A DNA stretch of 64,000 nucleotides from Osmia lignaria lignaria (Eukaryota; Arthropoda; Insecta; Hymenoptera; Megachilidae): contig NW_027478161.1 in the NCBI RefSeq assembly GCF_051020975.1, positions 7,626,001 through 7,690,000 on the forward strand, written 5' to 3'. Of this stretch, positions 24,592-38,366 are shown piece after piece. The notes beneath the pieces are model-generated. The model saw nothing but the letters and a program-made list of their open reading frames with translations, was not told where the DNA came from and searched no databases. A program made the position numbers and the translations under genes. Within the stretch, counting starts at the first letter, position 1; every line of letters starts with the position of its first letter.

Positions 24592-26689
24592 TCTCTATTA
24601 TGTTGGTGCGGCTTCGGAACTTTTAAATATCTCGATATATCTCGAAAACTACGCATCTGATCAAAAAATATCATAGAAGATAAAAAGTAGGAAACTTAAT
24701 TCTCTACAAAAAAGGTGTCTTAACATTTTGCCATAGCTCGCTTCGTTTCCGAGATATTTGCAGATTTATCTCAAGGGAAGGGGCCTAACGGACATATTTC
24801 GAGATATTTCTTCTTCTTGTTGTTCTTCTTCTGCACAGCTAAGCTGGAAGTGGCATTTGCAGCTCGCAATAGTGCAGAGTTATCTCAAAGAAAGGGGCCA
24901 CGGTGTTTCTGTATCTCTATTATGTTGGTGCGGCTTCGGAACTTTTAAATATCTCGATATATCTCGAAAACTACGCTTCTGATCAAAAAATATCATAGAA
25001 CGTAAATTGTAGGAAACATAATTCTCTACAAAAAAGGTCTCTTAACATTTTGCCATAGCTCGCTTCGTTTCCGAGATATTTGCAGATTTATCTCAAGGGA
25101 AGGGGCCTGACGGACATATTTCGAGATATTTCTTCTTCTTGTTGTTCCTCTTCTGCACAGCTAAGCTGGAAGTGGCATTTGCAGCTCGCCATAGTGCAGA
25201 GTTATCTCAAAGAAAGAGGCCACGGTGTTTCTGTATCTCTATTATGTTGGTGCGGCTTCGGAACTTTTAAATATCTCGATATATCTCGAAAACTACGCAT
25301 CTGATCAAAAAATATCATAGAAGATAAAAAGTAGGAAACTTAATTCTCTACAAAAAAGGTGTCTCAACATTTTGCCATAGCTCGCTTCGTTTCCGAGATA
25401 TTTGCAGATTTATCTCAAGGGAAGGGGCCTAACGGACATGTTTCGAGATATTTCTTCTTCTTGTTGTTCTTCTTCTGCACAGCTAAGCTGGAAGTGGCAT
25501 TTGCAGCTCGCAATAGTGCAGAGTTATCTCAAAGAAAGGGGCCACGGTGTTTCTGTATCTCTATTATGTTGGTGCGGCTTCGGAACTTTTAAATATCTCG
25601 ATATATCTCGAAAACTACGCTTCTGATCAAAAAATATCATAGAGCGTAAATTGTAGGAAACATAATTCTCTACAAAAAAGGTCTCTTAACATTTTGCCAT
25701 AGCTCGCTTCGTTTCCGAGATATTTGCAGATTTATCTCAAGGGAAGGGGCCTAACGGACATATTTCGAGATATTTCTTCTTCTTGTTGTTCTTCTTCTGC
25801 ACAGCTAAGCTGGAAGTGGCATTTGCAGCTCGCAATAGTGCAGAGTTATCTCAAAGAAAGGGGCCACGGTGTTTCTGTATCTCTATTATGTTGGTGCGGC
25901 TTCGGAACTTTTAAATATCTCGATATATCTCGAAAACTACGCTTCTGATCAAAAAATATCATAGAACGTAAATTGTAGGAAACATAATTCTCTACAAAAA
26001 AGGTCTCTTAACATTTTGCCATAGCTCGCTTCGTTTCCGAGATATTTGCAGATTTATCTCAAGGGAAGGGGCCTGACGGACATATTTCGAGATATTTCTT
26101 CTTCTTGTTGTTCCTCTTCTGCACAGCTAAGCTGGAAGTGGCATTTGCAGCTCGCAATAGTGCAGAGTTATCTCAAAGAAAGAGGCCACGGTGTTTCTGT
26201 ATCTCTATTATGTTGTTGCGGCTTCGGAACTTTTAAATATCTCGATATATCTCGAAAACTACGCATCTGATCAAAAAATATCATAGAAGATAAAAAGTAG
26301 GAAACTTAATTCTCTACAAAAAAGGTGTCTCAACATTTTGCCATAGCTCGCTTCGTTTCCGAGATATTTGCAGATTTATCTCAAGGGAAGGGGCCTAACG
26401 GACATATTTCGAGATATTTCTTCTTCTTGTTGTTCTTCTTCTGCACAGCTAAGCTGGAAGTGGCATTTGCAGGTCGCAATAGTGCAGAGTTATCTCAAAG
26501 AAAGGGGCCACGGTGTTTCTGTATCTCTATTATGTTGGTGCGGCTTCGGAACTTTTAAATATCTCGGTATATCACGAAAACTACGCTTCTGATCAAAAAA
26601 TATCAGAGAACGTAAATTGTAGGAAACATAATTCTCTACAAAAAAGGTCTCTTAACATTTTGCCATAGCTCGCTTCGTTTCCGAGATAT
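24436..26689. repeat. Block alternating hybrid and type-B monomers, with a 3-monomer repeat
   Basis: Copies starting at 24436, 25080 and 26046 end with a hybrid: type-B CTCGATATATCTCGAAAAC followed by type-A GCATCTGATC and GAAGATAAAAAG. Copies at 24758, 25402 and 25724 are fully type B. The unusual junction GGTGTCTCAAC occurs at 25359 and 26325, 966 bp (three monomers) apart. It removes the TAA that normally lies there and opens a second reading frame of 77 codons in those two places, which is coincidental. A private change TTGTTGCGGC is present near 26214. Confidence 0.75.
24758..25079. repeat. Exemplar of the type-B monomer
   Basis: Type B has a linked right-end haplotype: CTCGATATATCTCGAAAAC, ACGCTTCTGATC, GAACGTAAATTGTAGG and AAACATAATTCTC. 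It dominates among copies of the 4.5-26 kb interval that lack the GCGCGC set, and reappears in isolated copies farther right (for example 48.1, 50.1 and 57.2 kb). Both ATATCTCGA boxes are intact here, and the inverted partner of the TTTCGAGATAT box is exact. Confidence 0.8.
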
Positions 26690-29600
26690 TTGCAGATTTA
26701 TCTCAAGGGAAGGGGCCTGACGGACATATTTCGAGATATTTCTTCTTCTTGTTGTTCTTCTTCTGCACAGCTAAGCTGGAAGTGGCATTTGCAGCTCGCA
26801 ATAGTGCAGAGTTATCTCAAAGAAAGAGGCCACGGTGTTTCTGTACCTCTATTATGTTGGTGCAGCTTTCCAACTTTTAAATATCTTGATATATCTCGAG
26901 AACTACGCTTCTGATCAAAAAATATCATAGAACGTAAATTGTAGGAAACATAATTCTCTACAAAAAAGGTCTCTTAACATTTTGCCATAGCTCGCTTCGT
27001 TTCCGAGATATTTGCAGATTTATCTCAAGGGAAGGGGTCTGACGGACATATTTCGAGATATTTATTCTTCTTGTTGTTCTTCTTCTGCACAGCTAAGCTC
27101 GAAGTGGCATTTGCAGCGCGCAATAGTGCAGAGTTATCTCAAAGAAAGAGGCCACGGTGTTTCTGTACCTCTATTATGTTGGTGCAGCTTCGGAACTTTT
27201 AAATATCTTGATATATCTCGAGAACTACGCATCTGATCAAAAAATATCATAGAAGATAAAAAGTAGGAAACTTAATTCTCTACAAAAAAGGTCTCTTAAC
27301 ATTTTGCCATAGCTCGCTTCGTTTCCGAGATATTTGCAGATATATCTCAAGGGAAGGGGCCTGACGGACATATTTCGAGATATTTCTTCTTCTTGTTGTT
27401 CCTCTTCTGCACAGCTAAGCTGGAAGTGGCATTTGCAGCTCGCGATAGTGCAGAGTTATCTGAAAGAAAGGGGCCACGGTGTTTCTGTATCTCTATTATG
27501 TTGGTGCGGCTTCGGAACTTTTAAATATCTTGATATATCTCGAGAACTACGCATCTGATCCAAAAATATCATAGAACATAAAAAGTAGGAAACATAAATC
27601 TCTACAAATAAGGTCTCTTAAGATTTTGCCATAGCTCGCTTCGTTTCCGAGATATTTGCAGATTTATCTCAAGGGAAGGGGCCTGACGGACATATTTCGA
27701 GATATTTCTTCTTCTTGTTGTTCTTCTTCTGCACAGCTAAGCTGGAAGTGGCATTTGCAGCTCGCAATAGTGCAGAGTTATCTCAAAGAAAGGGGCCACG
27801 GTGTTTCTGTATCTCTATTATGTTGGTGCGGCTTCGGAACTTTTAAATATCTCGATATATCTCGAAAACTACGCTTCTGATCAAAAAATATCATAGAAGG
27901 TAAATTGTAGGAAACATAATTCTCTACAAAAAAGGTCTCTTAACATTTTGCCATAGCTCGCTTCGTTTCCGAGATATTTGCAGATTTATCTCAAGGGAAG
28001 GGGCCTGACGGACATACTCCGAGATATTTCTTCTTCTTGTTGTCCCTCTTCTGCACAGCTAAGCTGGAAGTGGCATTTGCAGCTCGCAATAGTGCAGAGT
28101 TATCTCAAAGAAAGAGGCCACGGTGTTTCTGTACCTCTATTATGTTGGTGCAGCTTCGGAACTTTTAAATATCTTGATATATCTCGAGAACTACGCATCT
28201 GATCAAAAAATATCATCGAACATAAAAAGTAGGAAACTTAATTCTCTACAAAAAAGGTCTCTTAACATTTTGCCATAGCTCGCTTCATTTCCGAGATATT
28301 TGCAGATTTATCTCAAGGGAAGGGTCCTGATGGACATATTTCGAGATATTTCTTCTTCTTGTTGTTCTTCTTCTGCACAGCTAAACTGGAAGTGGCATTT
28401 CCAGCTCGCAATAGTGCAGAGTTATCTCAAAGAAAGGGGCCACGGTGTTTCTGTATCTCTATTATGTTGGTGCGGCTTCGGAACTTTTAAATATCTTGAT
28501 ATATCTCGAGAACTACGCATCTGATCAAAAAATATCATAGAACATAAAAAGTAGGAAACTTAATTCTCTACAAAAAAGGTCTCTTAACATTTTGCCATAG
28601 CTCGCTTCGTTTCCGAGATATTTGCAGATTCAGCTCAAAGGAACTGGCCTGACGGACATATTTCGAGATATTTCTTCTTCTTGTTGTTCTTCCTCTGCAC
28701 AGCTAAGCTGGAAGTAGCATTTGCAGCTCGCAATAGTGCAGAGTTATCTCAAAGAACGGGGCCACGGTGTTTCTGTATCTCTATTATGTTGGTGCGGCTT
28801 CGGAACTTTTAAATATCTCGATATATCTCGAAAACTACGCTTCTGATCAAAAAATATCACAGAACATAAAAAGTAGGAAACATAAATCTCTACAAATAAG
28901 GTCTCTTAAGATTTTGCCATAGCTCGCTTCGTTTCCGAGATATTTGCAGATTTATCTCAAGGGAAGGGGCCTGACGGACATATTTCGAGATATTTCTTCT
29001 TCTTGTTGTTCTTCTTCTGCACAGCTAAGCTGGAAGTGGCATTTGCAGCTCGCAATAGTGCAGAGTTATCTCAAAGAAAGGGGCCACGGTGTTTCTGTAT
29101 CTCTATTATGTTGGTGCGGCTTCGGAACTTTTAAATATCTTGATATATCTCGAGAACTACGCATCTGATCAAAAAATATCATAGAACATAAAAAGTAGGA
29201 AACTTAATTCTCTACAAATAAAGTCTCTTAACATTTTGCCATAGCTCGCTTCGTTTCCGAGATATTTGCCGATTTATCTCAAGGGAAGGGGCCTGACGGA
29301 CATATTTCGAGATATTTCTTCTTCTTGTTGTTCTTCTTCTGCACAGCTAAACTGGAAGTGGCATTTCCAGCTCGCAATAGTGCAGAGTTATCTCAAAGAA
29401 AGGGGCCACGGTGTTTCTGTATCTCTATTATGTTGGTGCGGCTTCGGAACTTTTAAATATCTCGATATATCTCGAAAACTACGCTTCTGATCAAAAAATA
29501 TCATAGAACGTAAATTGTAGGAAACATAATTCTCTACAAAAAAGGTCTCTTAACATTTTGCCATAGCTCGCTTCGTTTCCGAGATATTTGCAGATTTATC

Positions 29601-32600
29601 TCAAGGGAAGGGGCCTGACGGACATACTCCGAGATATTTCTTCTTCTTGTTGTCCCTCTTCTGCACAGCTAAGCTGGAAGTGGCATTTGCAGCTCGCAAT
29701 AGTGCAGAGTTATCCCAAAGAAAGAGGCCACGGTGTTTCTGTATCTCTATTATGTTGGTGCGGCTTCGGAACTTTTAAATATCTCGATATGTCTCGAAAA
29801 CTACGCTTCTGATCAAAAAATATCATAGAACATAAAAAGTAGGAAACTTAATTCTCTACAAAAAAGGTCTCTTAACATTTTGCCATAGCTCGCTTCGTTT
29901 CCGAGATATTTGCAGATTCAGCTCAAAGGAACTGGTCTGACGGACATATTTCGAGATATTTCTTCTTCTTGTTGGTCTTCCTCTGCACAGCTAAGCTGGA
30001 AGTAGCATTTGCAGCTCGCAATAGTGCAGAGTTATCTCAAAGAACGGGGCCACGGTGTTTCTGTATCTCTATTATGTTGGTGCGGCTTCGGAACTTTTAA
30101 ATATCTCGATATATCTCGAAAACTACGCTTCTGATCAAAAAATATCATAGAACATAAATTGTAGGAAGCATAATTCTCTACAAAAAAGGTCTCTTAACAT
30201 TTTGCCATAGCTCGCTTCGTTTCCGAGATATTTGCAGATTTATCTCAAGGGAAGGGGCCTGACGGACATATTTCGAGATATTTCTTCTTCTTGTTGTTCT
30301 TCTTCTGCACAGCTAAGCTGGAAGTGGCATTTGCAGCTCGCACTAGTGCAGAGTTATCTCAAAGAAAGGGGCCACGGTGTTTCTGTATATCTATTATGTT
30401 GGTGCGGCTTCGGAACTTTTAAATATCTCGATATATCTCGAAAACTACGCTTCTGATCAAAAAATATCGTAGAACATAAATTGTAGGAAACATAATTCTC
30501 TACAAAAAAGGTCTCTTAACATTTTGCCATAGCTCGCTTCGTTTCCGAGATATTTGCAGATTCAGCTCAAAGGAACTGGCATGACGGACATATTTCGAGA
30601 TATTTCTTCTTCTTGTTGTTCTTCCTCTGCACAGCTAAGCTGGAAGTGGCATTTGCAGCTCGCAATAGTGCAGAGTTATCCCAAAGAAAGGGGCCACGGT
30701 GTTTCTGTATCTCTATTATGTTGGTGCGGCTTCGGAACTTTTAAATATCTCGATATATCTCGAAAACTACGCTTCTGATCAAAAAATATCATAGAACATA
30801 AATTGTAGGAAACATAATTCTCTACAAAAAAGGTCTCTTAACATTTTGCCATAGCTCGCTTCGTTTCCGAGATATTTGCAGATATATCTGAAGGGAAGGG
30901 GCCTGACGGACATATTTCGAGATATTTCTTCTTCTTGTTGTTCTTCTTCTGCACAGCTAAGCTGGAAGTGGCATTTACAGCTCGCAATAGTGCAGAGTTA
31001 TCTCAAAGAAAGGGGCCACGGTGTTTCTGTATCTCTATTATGTTGGTGCGGCTTCGGAACTTTTAAATATCTTGATATATCTCGAGAACTACGCATCTGA
31101 TCAAAAAATATCATAGAACATAAAAAGTAGGAAACTTAATTCTCTACAAAAAAGGTCTCTTAACATTTTGCCATAGCTCGCTTCGTTTCCGAGATATGTG
31201 CAGATTTATCTCAAGGGAAGGGGCCTGACGGACATATTTCGAGATATTTCTTCTTCTTGTTGTTCTTCTTCTGCACAGCTAAGCTGGAAGTGGCATTTGC
31301 GGCTCGCACTAGTGCAGAGTTATCTCAACGAAAGGGGCCACGGTGTTTCTGTATCTCTATTATGTTGGTGCGGCTTCGGAACTTTTAAATATCTTGATAT
31401 ATCTCGAGAACTACGCATCTGATCAAAAAATATCATAGAACATAAAAAGTAGGAAACCTAATTCTCTACAAAAAAGGTCTCTTAACATTTTGCCATAGCT
31501 CTCTTCGTTTCCGAGATATTTGCAGATTTATCTCAAGGGAAGGGGCCTGACGGACATATTTCGAGATATTTCTTCTTCTTGTTGTTCTTCTTCTGCACAG
31601 CTAAGCTGAAAGTGGCATTTGCAGCTCGCAATAGTGCAGAGTTATCTCAAAGAAAGGGGCCACGGTGTTTCCGTATCTCTATTATGTTGGTGCGGCTTCG
31701 GAACTTTTAAATATCTTGATATATCTCGAGAACTACGCATCTGATCAAAAAATATCATAGAACATAAAAAGTAGGAAACTTAATTCTCTACAAAAAAGGT
31801 CGCTTAACATTTTGCCATAGCTCGCTTCGTTTCCGAGATATTTGCATATTTATCTCAAGGGAAGGGGCCTGACGGACATATTTCGAGATATTTCTTCTTC
31901 TTGTTGTTCTTGTTCTGCACAGCTAAGCTGGAAGTGGCATTTGCGGCTCGCACTAGTGCAGAGTTATCTCAAAGAAAGGGGCCACGGTGTTTCTGTATCT
32001 CTATTATGTTGGTGCGGCTTCGGAACTTTTTAATATCTCGATATATCTCGAAAACTACGCTTCTGATCAAAAAATATCATACAACATAAATTGTAGGAAA
32101 CATAATTCTCTACAAAAAAGGTCTCTTAACATTTTGCCATAGCTCGCTTCGTTTCCGAGATATTTGCAGATATATCTCAAGGGAAGGGGCCTGACGGACA
32201 TATTTCGAGATATTTCTTCTTCTTGCTGTTCTTCTTCTGCACAGCTAAGCTGGAAGTGGCATTTACAGCTCGCAATAGTGCAGAGTTATCTCAAAGAAAG
32301 GGGCCACGGTGTTTCTGTATCTCTATTATGTTGGTGCGGCTTCGGAACTTTTAAATATCTTGATATATCTCGAGAACTACGCATCTGATCAAAAAATATC
32401 ATAGAACATAAAAAATAGGAAACTTATTCTCTACAAAAAAGGTCTCTTAACATTTTGCCATAGCTCGCTTCGTTTCCGAGATATTTGCAGATTTATCTCA
32501 AGGGAAGGGGCCTGACGGACATATTTCGAGATATTTCTTCTTCTTGTTGTTCTTCTTCTGCACAGCTAAGCTGGAAGTGGCATTTGCGGCTCGCACTAGT

Positions 32601-34094
32601 GCAGAGTTATCTCAAAGAAAGGGGCCACGGTGTTTCTGTATCCCTATTATGTTGGTGCGGCTTCGGAACTTTTTATATCTCGATATATCTCGAAAACTAC
32701 GCTTCTGATCAAAAAATATCATAGACCATAAATTGTAGGAAACATAACTCTCTACAAAAAACGTCTCTTAACATTTTGCCATAGCTCGCTTCGTTTCCGA
32801 GATATTTGCAGATTCAGCTCAAAGGAACTGGCCTGACGGACATATTTCGAGATATTTCTTCTTCTTGTTGTTCTTCCTCGGCACAGCTAAGCTGGAAGTG
32901 GCATTTGCAGCTCGCAATAGTGCAGAGTTATCTCAAAGAAAGGGGCCACGGTGTTTCTGTATCTCTATTATGTTGGTGCGGCTTCGGAACTTTTAAATAT
33001 TTTGATATATCTCGAGAACTACGCATCTGATCAAAAAATATCATAGAACATAAAAAGTAGGAAACTTAATTCTCTACAAAAAAGGTCTCTTAACATTTTG
33101 CCATAGCTCGCTTCGTTTCCGAGATATTTGCATATTTATCTCAAGGGAAGGGGCCTGACGGACATATTTCGAGATATTTCTTCTTCTTGTTGTTCTTCTT
33201 CTGCACAGCTAAGCTGGAAGTGGCATTTGCGGCTCGCACTAGTGCAGAGTTATCTCAAAGAAAGGGGCCACGGTGTTTCTGTATCTCTATTATGTTGGTG
33301 CGGCTTCGGAACTTTTTAATATCTCGATATATCTCGAAAACTACGCTTCTGATCGAAAAATATCACAGAACATAAATTGTAGGAAACATAATTCTCTACA
33401 AAAAACGTCTCTTAACATTTTGCCATAGCTCGCTTCGTTTCCGAGATATTTGCAGATTCAGCTCAAAGGAACTGGCCTGACGGACATATTTCGAGATATT
33501 TCTTCTTCTTGTTGTTCTTCCTCTGCACAGCTAAGCTGGAAGTGGCATTTGCAGCTCGCAATAGTGCAGAGTTATCTCAAAGAAAGGGGCCACGGTGTTT
33601 CTGTATCTCTATTATGTTGGTGCGGCTTCGGAACTTTTAAATATCTTGATATATCTCGAGAACTACGCATCTGATCAAAAAATATCATAGAACATAAAAA
33701 GTAGGAAATTTAATTCTCTACAAAAAAGTTCTCTTAACCTTTTTGCCATAGCTCGCTTCGTTTCCGAGATATTTGCAGATTTATCTCAAGGTAAGGGGCC
33801 TGACGGACATATTTCGAGATATTTCTTCTTCTTGTTGTTCTTCTTCTGCACAGCTAAGCTGGAAGTGGCATTTGCAGCTCGCAATAGTGCATAGCTATCC
33901 GAAAGAAAGGGGCCACGGTGTTTCTGTATCTCTATTATGTTGGTGCGGCTTCGGAACTTTTAAATATCTTGATATATTTCGAGAACTACGCATCTGATCA
34001 AAAAATATCATAGAACATAAAAAGTAGGAAACTTAATTCGCTACAAAAAAGGTCTCTTAACATTTTGCCATAGCTCGCTTCGTTTCCGAGATAT
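26690..34094. repeat. Mixed zone with the CAGATTCAGCTC subtype and clustered 1-bp indels
   Basis: No single HOR dominates. Copies starting near 28622, 29910, 30554, 32806 and 33450 share CAGATTCAGCTCAAAGG and AACTGG, with TTCCTC following the triplet tract. Copies at 27978 and 29588 share ACATACTCCGAG and TGTCCCTC (offset 1610). AAACATAAATCTC with CTTAAGATTTT recurs at 27591 and 28879 (offset 1288). Copies at 31842 and 33128 share TTGCATATTTATC and CTTTTTAATATC. Single-base losses occur near 32425 (CTTATTCTC for CTTAATTCTC) and near 32671 (TTTTTATATC), and a gain near 33736 (CCTTTTTGCC). The zone looks older or less homogenised than its flanks. Confidence 0.8.
28944..29265. repeat. Exemplar of the type-A monomer
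   Basis: Type A has the alternative linked right-end haplotype: CTTGATATATCTCGAGAAC, ACGCATCTGATC, GAACATAAAAAGTAGG and AAACTTAATTCTC. It prevails in the first 4 kb and from about 34 kb to the end. The first of the two tandem ATATCTCGA boxes is changed to ATATCTTGA, and the second gains a TCTCGAGA palindrome. About six sites separate A from B over roughly 100 bp. Confidence 0.8.
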
Positions 34095-34738
34095 TTGCAG
34101 ATTTATCTCAAGGGAAGGGGCCTAACGGACATATTTCGTGATATTTCTTCTTCTTGTTGTTCTTCTTCTGCACAGCTAAGCTGGAAGTGGCATTTGCAGC
34201 TCGCAATAGTGCAGAGTTATCTCAAAGAAAGGGGCCACGGTGTTTCTGTATCTGTATTATGTTGGTGCGGCTTCGGAACTTTTAAATATCTTGATATATC
34301 TCGAGAACTACGCATCTGATCAAAAAATATCATAGAACATAAAAACTAGGAAACTTAATTCTCTACAAAAAAGGTCTCTTAACATTTTGCCATAGCTCGC
34401 TTCGTTTCCGAGATATTTGCAGATTTATCTCAAGGGAAGGGGCCTGACGGACATATTTCGAGATATTTCTTCTTCTTGTTGTTCTTCTTCTGCACAGCTA
34501 AGCTTGAAGTGGCATTTGCGGCTCGCACTAGTGCAGAGTTATCTCAACGAAAGGGGCCACGGTGTTTCTGTATCTCTATTATGTTGGTGCGGCTTCGGAA
34601 CTTTTAAATATCTCGATATATCTCGAAAACTACGCTTCTGATCAAAAAATATCATAGAACATAAATTGTAGAAAGCATAATTCTCTACAAAAAAGGTCTC
34701 TTAACGTTTTGCAATAGCTCGCTTCGTTTCCGAGATAT

Positions 34739-37700
34739 TTGCAGATTTATCTCAAGGGAAGGGTCCTGACGGACATATTTCGAGATATTTCTTCTTCTTG
34801 TTGTTCTTCTTCTGCACAGCTAAACTGGAAGTGGCATTTCCAGCTCGCAATCGTGCAGAGTTATCTCAAAGAAAGGGGCCACGGTGTTTCTGTATCTCGA
34901 TTATGTTGGTGCGGCTTCGGAACTTTTAAATATCTTGATATATCTCGAGAACTACGCATCTGATCAAAAAATATCATAGAACATAAAAAGTAGGAAACCT
35001 AATTTTCTACAAAAAAGGTCGCTTAACATTTTGCCGTAGCTCGCTTCGTTTCCGAGATATTTGCAGATTTATCTCAAGGGAAGGGTCCTGATGGACATAT
35101 TTCGAGATATTTCTTCTTCTTGTTGTTCTTCTTCTGCACAGCTAAACTGGAAGTGGCATTTCCAGCTCGCAATCGTGCAGAGTTATCTCAAAGAAAGGGG
35201 CCACGGTGTTTCTGTATCTCTATTATGTTGGTGCGGCTTCGGAACTTTTAAATATCTTGATATATCTCGAGAACTACGCCTCTGATCGAAAAATATCATA
35301 GAACATAAAAAGTAGGAAACTTAATTCTCTACAAAAAAGGTCTCTTAACATTTTACCATAGCTCGCTTCGTTTCCGAGATATTTGCAGATTTATCTCAAG
35401 GGAAGGGGCCTGACGGACATATTTCGAGATATTTCTTCTTCTTGTTGTTCTTCTTCTGCACAGCTAAGCTGGAAGTGGCATTTGCAGCTCGCAATAGTGC
35501 AGAGTTATCGCAAAGAAAGGGGCTACGGTGTTTCTGTATCTCTATTATGTTGGTGCGGCTTCGGAACTTTTAAATATCTTGATATATCTCGAGAACTACG
35601 CATCTGATCAAAAAATATCATAGAACATAAAAAGTAGGAAACCTAATTTTCTACAAAAAAGGTCTCTTAACATTTTGCCGTAGCTCGCTTCGTTTCCGAG
35701 ATATTTGCAGATTTATCTCAAGGGAAGGGGCCTGACGGACATATTTCGAAATATTTCTTATTCTTGTTGTTCTTCTTCTGCACAGCTAAGCTGGAAGTGG
35801 CATTTGCAGCTCGCAATAGTGCAGAGTTATCGCAAAGAAAGGGGCTACGGTGTTTCTGTATCTCTATTATGTTGGTGCGGCTTCGGAACTTTTAAATATC
35901 TTGATATATCTCGAGAACTACGCATCTGATCAAAAAATATCATAGAACATAAAAAGTAGGAAACCTAATTTTCTACAAAAAAGGTCTCTTAACATTTTGC
36001 CGTAGCTCGCTTCGTTTCCGAGATATTTGCAGATTTATCTCAAGGGAAGGGGCCTGACGGACATATTTCGAAATATTTCTTATTCTTGTTGTTCTTCTTC
36101 TGCACAGCTAAGCTGGAAGTGGCATTTGCAGCCCGCAATAGTGCAGAGTTATCTCAAAGAAAGGGGCCACGGTGTTTCTGTATCTCTATTATGTTGGTGC
36201 GGCTTCGGAACTTTTAAATATCTCGATATATCTCGAAAACTACGCTTCTGATCAAAAAATATCATACAACATAAATTGTAGGAAACATAATTCTCTACAA
36301 AAAAGGACTCTTAACATTTTGCCATAGCTCGCTTCGTTTCCGAGATATTTGCAGATTTATCTCAAGGGAAGGGTCCTGATGGACATATTTCGAGATATTT
36401 CTTCTTCTTGTTGTTCTTCTTCTGCACAGCTAAACTGGAAGTGGCATTTCCAGCTCGCAATCGTGCAGAGTTATCTCAAAGAAAGGGGCCACGGTGTTTC
36501 TGTATCTCTATTATGTTGGTGCGGCTTCGGAACTTTTAAATATCTTGATATATCTCGAGAACTACGCCTCTGATCGAAAAATATCATAGAACATAAAAAG
36601 TAGGAAACTTAATTCTCTACAAAAAAGGTCTCTTAACATTTTACCATAGCTCGCTTCGTTTCCGAGATATTTGCAGATTTATCTCAAGGGAAGGGGCCTG
36701 ACGGACATATTTCGAGATATTTCTTCTTCTTGTTGTTCTTCTTCTGCACAGCTAAACTGGAAGTGGCATTTGCAGCTCGCAATAGTGCAGAGTTATCTCA
36801 AAGAAAGGGGCCACGGTGTTTCTGTACCTCTATTATGTTGGTGCGGCTTCGGAACTTTTAAATATCTTGATATATCTCGAGAACTACGCATCTGTTCAAA
36901 AAATATCATAGAACATAAAAAGTAGGAATCCTAATTTTCTACAAAAAAGGTCTCTTAACATTTTGCCGTACCTCGCTTCGTTTCCGAGATATTTGCAGAT
37001 TTATCTCAAGGGAAGGGGCCTGACGGACATATTTCCAGATATTTCTTCTTCTTGTTGTTCTTCTTCTGCACAGCTAAGCTGGAAGTGGCATTTGCCGCTC
37101 GCAATAGTGCAGAGTTATCTCAAAGAAAGGGGCCACGGTGTTTCTGTATCTCTATTATGTTGGTGCGGCTTCGGAACTTTTAAATATCTTGATATATCTC
37201 GAGAACTACGCCTCTGATCGAAAAATATCATAGAACATAAAAAGTAGGAAACTTAATTCTCTACAAAAAAGGTCTCTTAACGTTTTGCAATAGCTCGCTT
37301 CGTTTCCGAGATATTTGCAGATTTATCTCAAGGGAAGGGTCCTGACGGACATATTTCGAGATATTTCTTCTTCTTGTTGTTCTTCTTCTGCACAGCTAAA
37401 CTGGAAGTGGCATTTCCAGCTCGCAATAGTGCAGAGTTATCTCAAAGAAAGGGGCCACGGTGTTTCTGTACCTCTATTATGTTGGTGCGGCTTCGGAACT
37501 TTTAAATATCTTGATATATCTCGAGAACTACGCATCTGTTCAAAAAATATCATAGAACATAAAAAGTAGGAATCCTAATTTTCTACAAAAAAGGTCTCTT
37601 AACATTTTGCCGTACCTCGCTTCGTTTCCGAGATATTTGCAGATTTATCTCAAGGGAAGGGGCCTGACGGACATATTTCCAGATATTTCTTCTTCTTGTT

Positions 37701-38366
37701 GTTCTTCTTCTGCACAGCTAAGCTGGAAGTGGCATTTGCCGCTCGCAATAGTGCAGAGTTATCTCAAAGAAAGGGGCCACGGTGTTTCTGTATCTCTATT
37801 ATGTTGGTGCGGCTTCGGAACTTTTAAATATCTTGATATATCTCGAGAACTACGCCTCTGATCGAAAAATATCATAGAACATAAAAAGTAGGAAACTTAA
37901 TTCTCTACAAAAAAGGTCTCTTAACGTTTTGCAATAGCTCGCTTCGTTTCCGAGATATTTGCAGATTTATCTCAAGGGAAGGGTCCTGACGGACATATTT
38001 CGAGATATTTCTTCTTCTTGTTGTTCTTCTTCTGCACAGCTAAACTGGAAGTGGCATTTCCAGCTCGCAATAGTGCAGAGTTATCCCAAAGAAAGGGGCC
38101 ACGGTGTTTCTGTATCTCTATTATGTTGGTGCGGCTTCGGAACTTTTAAATATCTCGATATATCTCGAAAACTACGCTTCTGATCAAAAAATATCATACA
38201 ACATAAATTGTAGGAAACATAATTCTCTACAAAAAAGGACTCTTAACATTTTGCCATAGCTCGCTTCGTTTCCGAGATATTTGCAGATTTATCTCAAGGG
38301 AAGGGTCCTGATGGACATATTTCGAGATATTTCTTCTTCTTGTTGTTCTTCTTCTGCACAGCTAAA
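34739..38366. repeat. GGGTCC-subtype zone with a local dimer duplication
   Basis: Copies starting at 34739, 35061, 36349, 37315, 37959 and 38281 carry AAGGGTCCTGA, often TCCTGATGG, in place of AAGGGGCCTGA, together with CTAAACTGG and TTTCCAGCTCGCAAT. Roughly 36772-37441 matches 37416-38085 at an offset of 644 bp, two monomers. Shared marks are TGTTCAAAAAATATC, GTAGGAATCCTAATTTTC, GCCGTACCTCGC, TTTCCAGATATTTC and TTTGCCGCTCGC. Copies at 35061, 36349 and 38281 share GCCTCTGATCGAAAAA. Edges are approximate. Confidence 0.75.

Noticed and set aside
25359..26558. Second plus-strand frame (77 codons) at 25359 and 26325
   Set aside because: It is opened by the local GGTGTCTCAAC change that removes a TAA, in two copies related by a 966-bp duplication.
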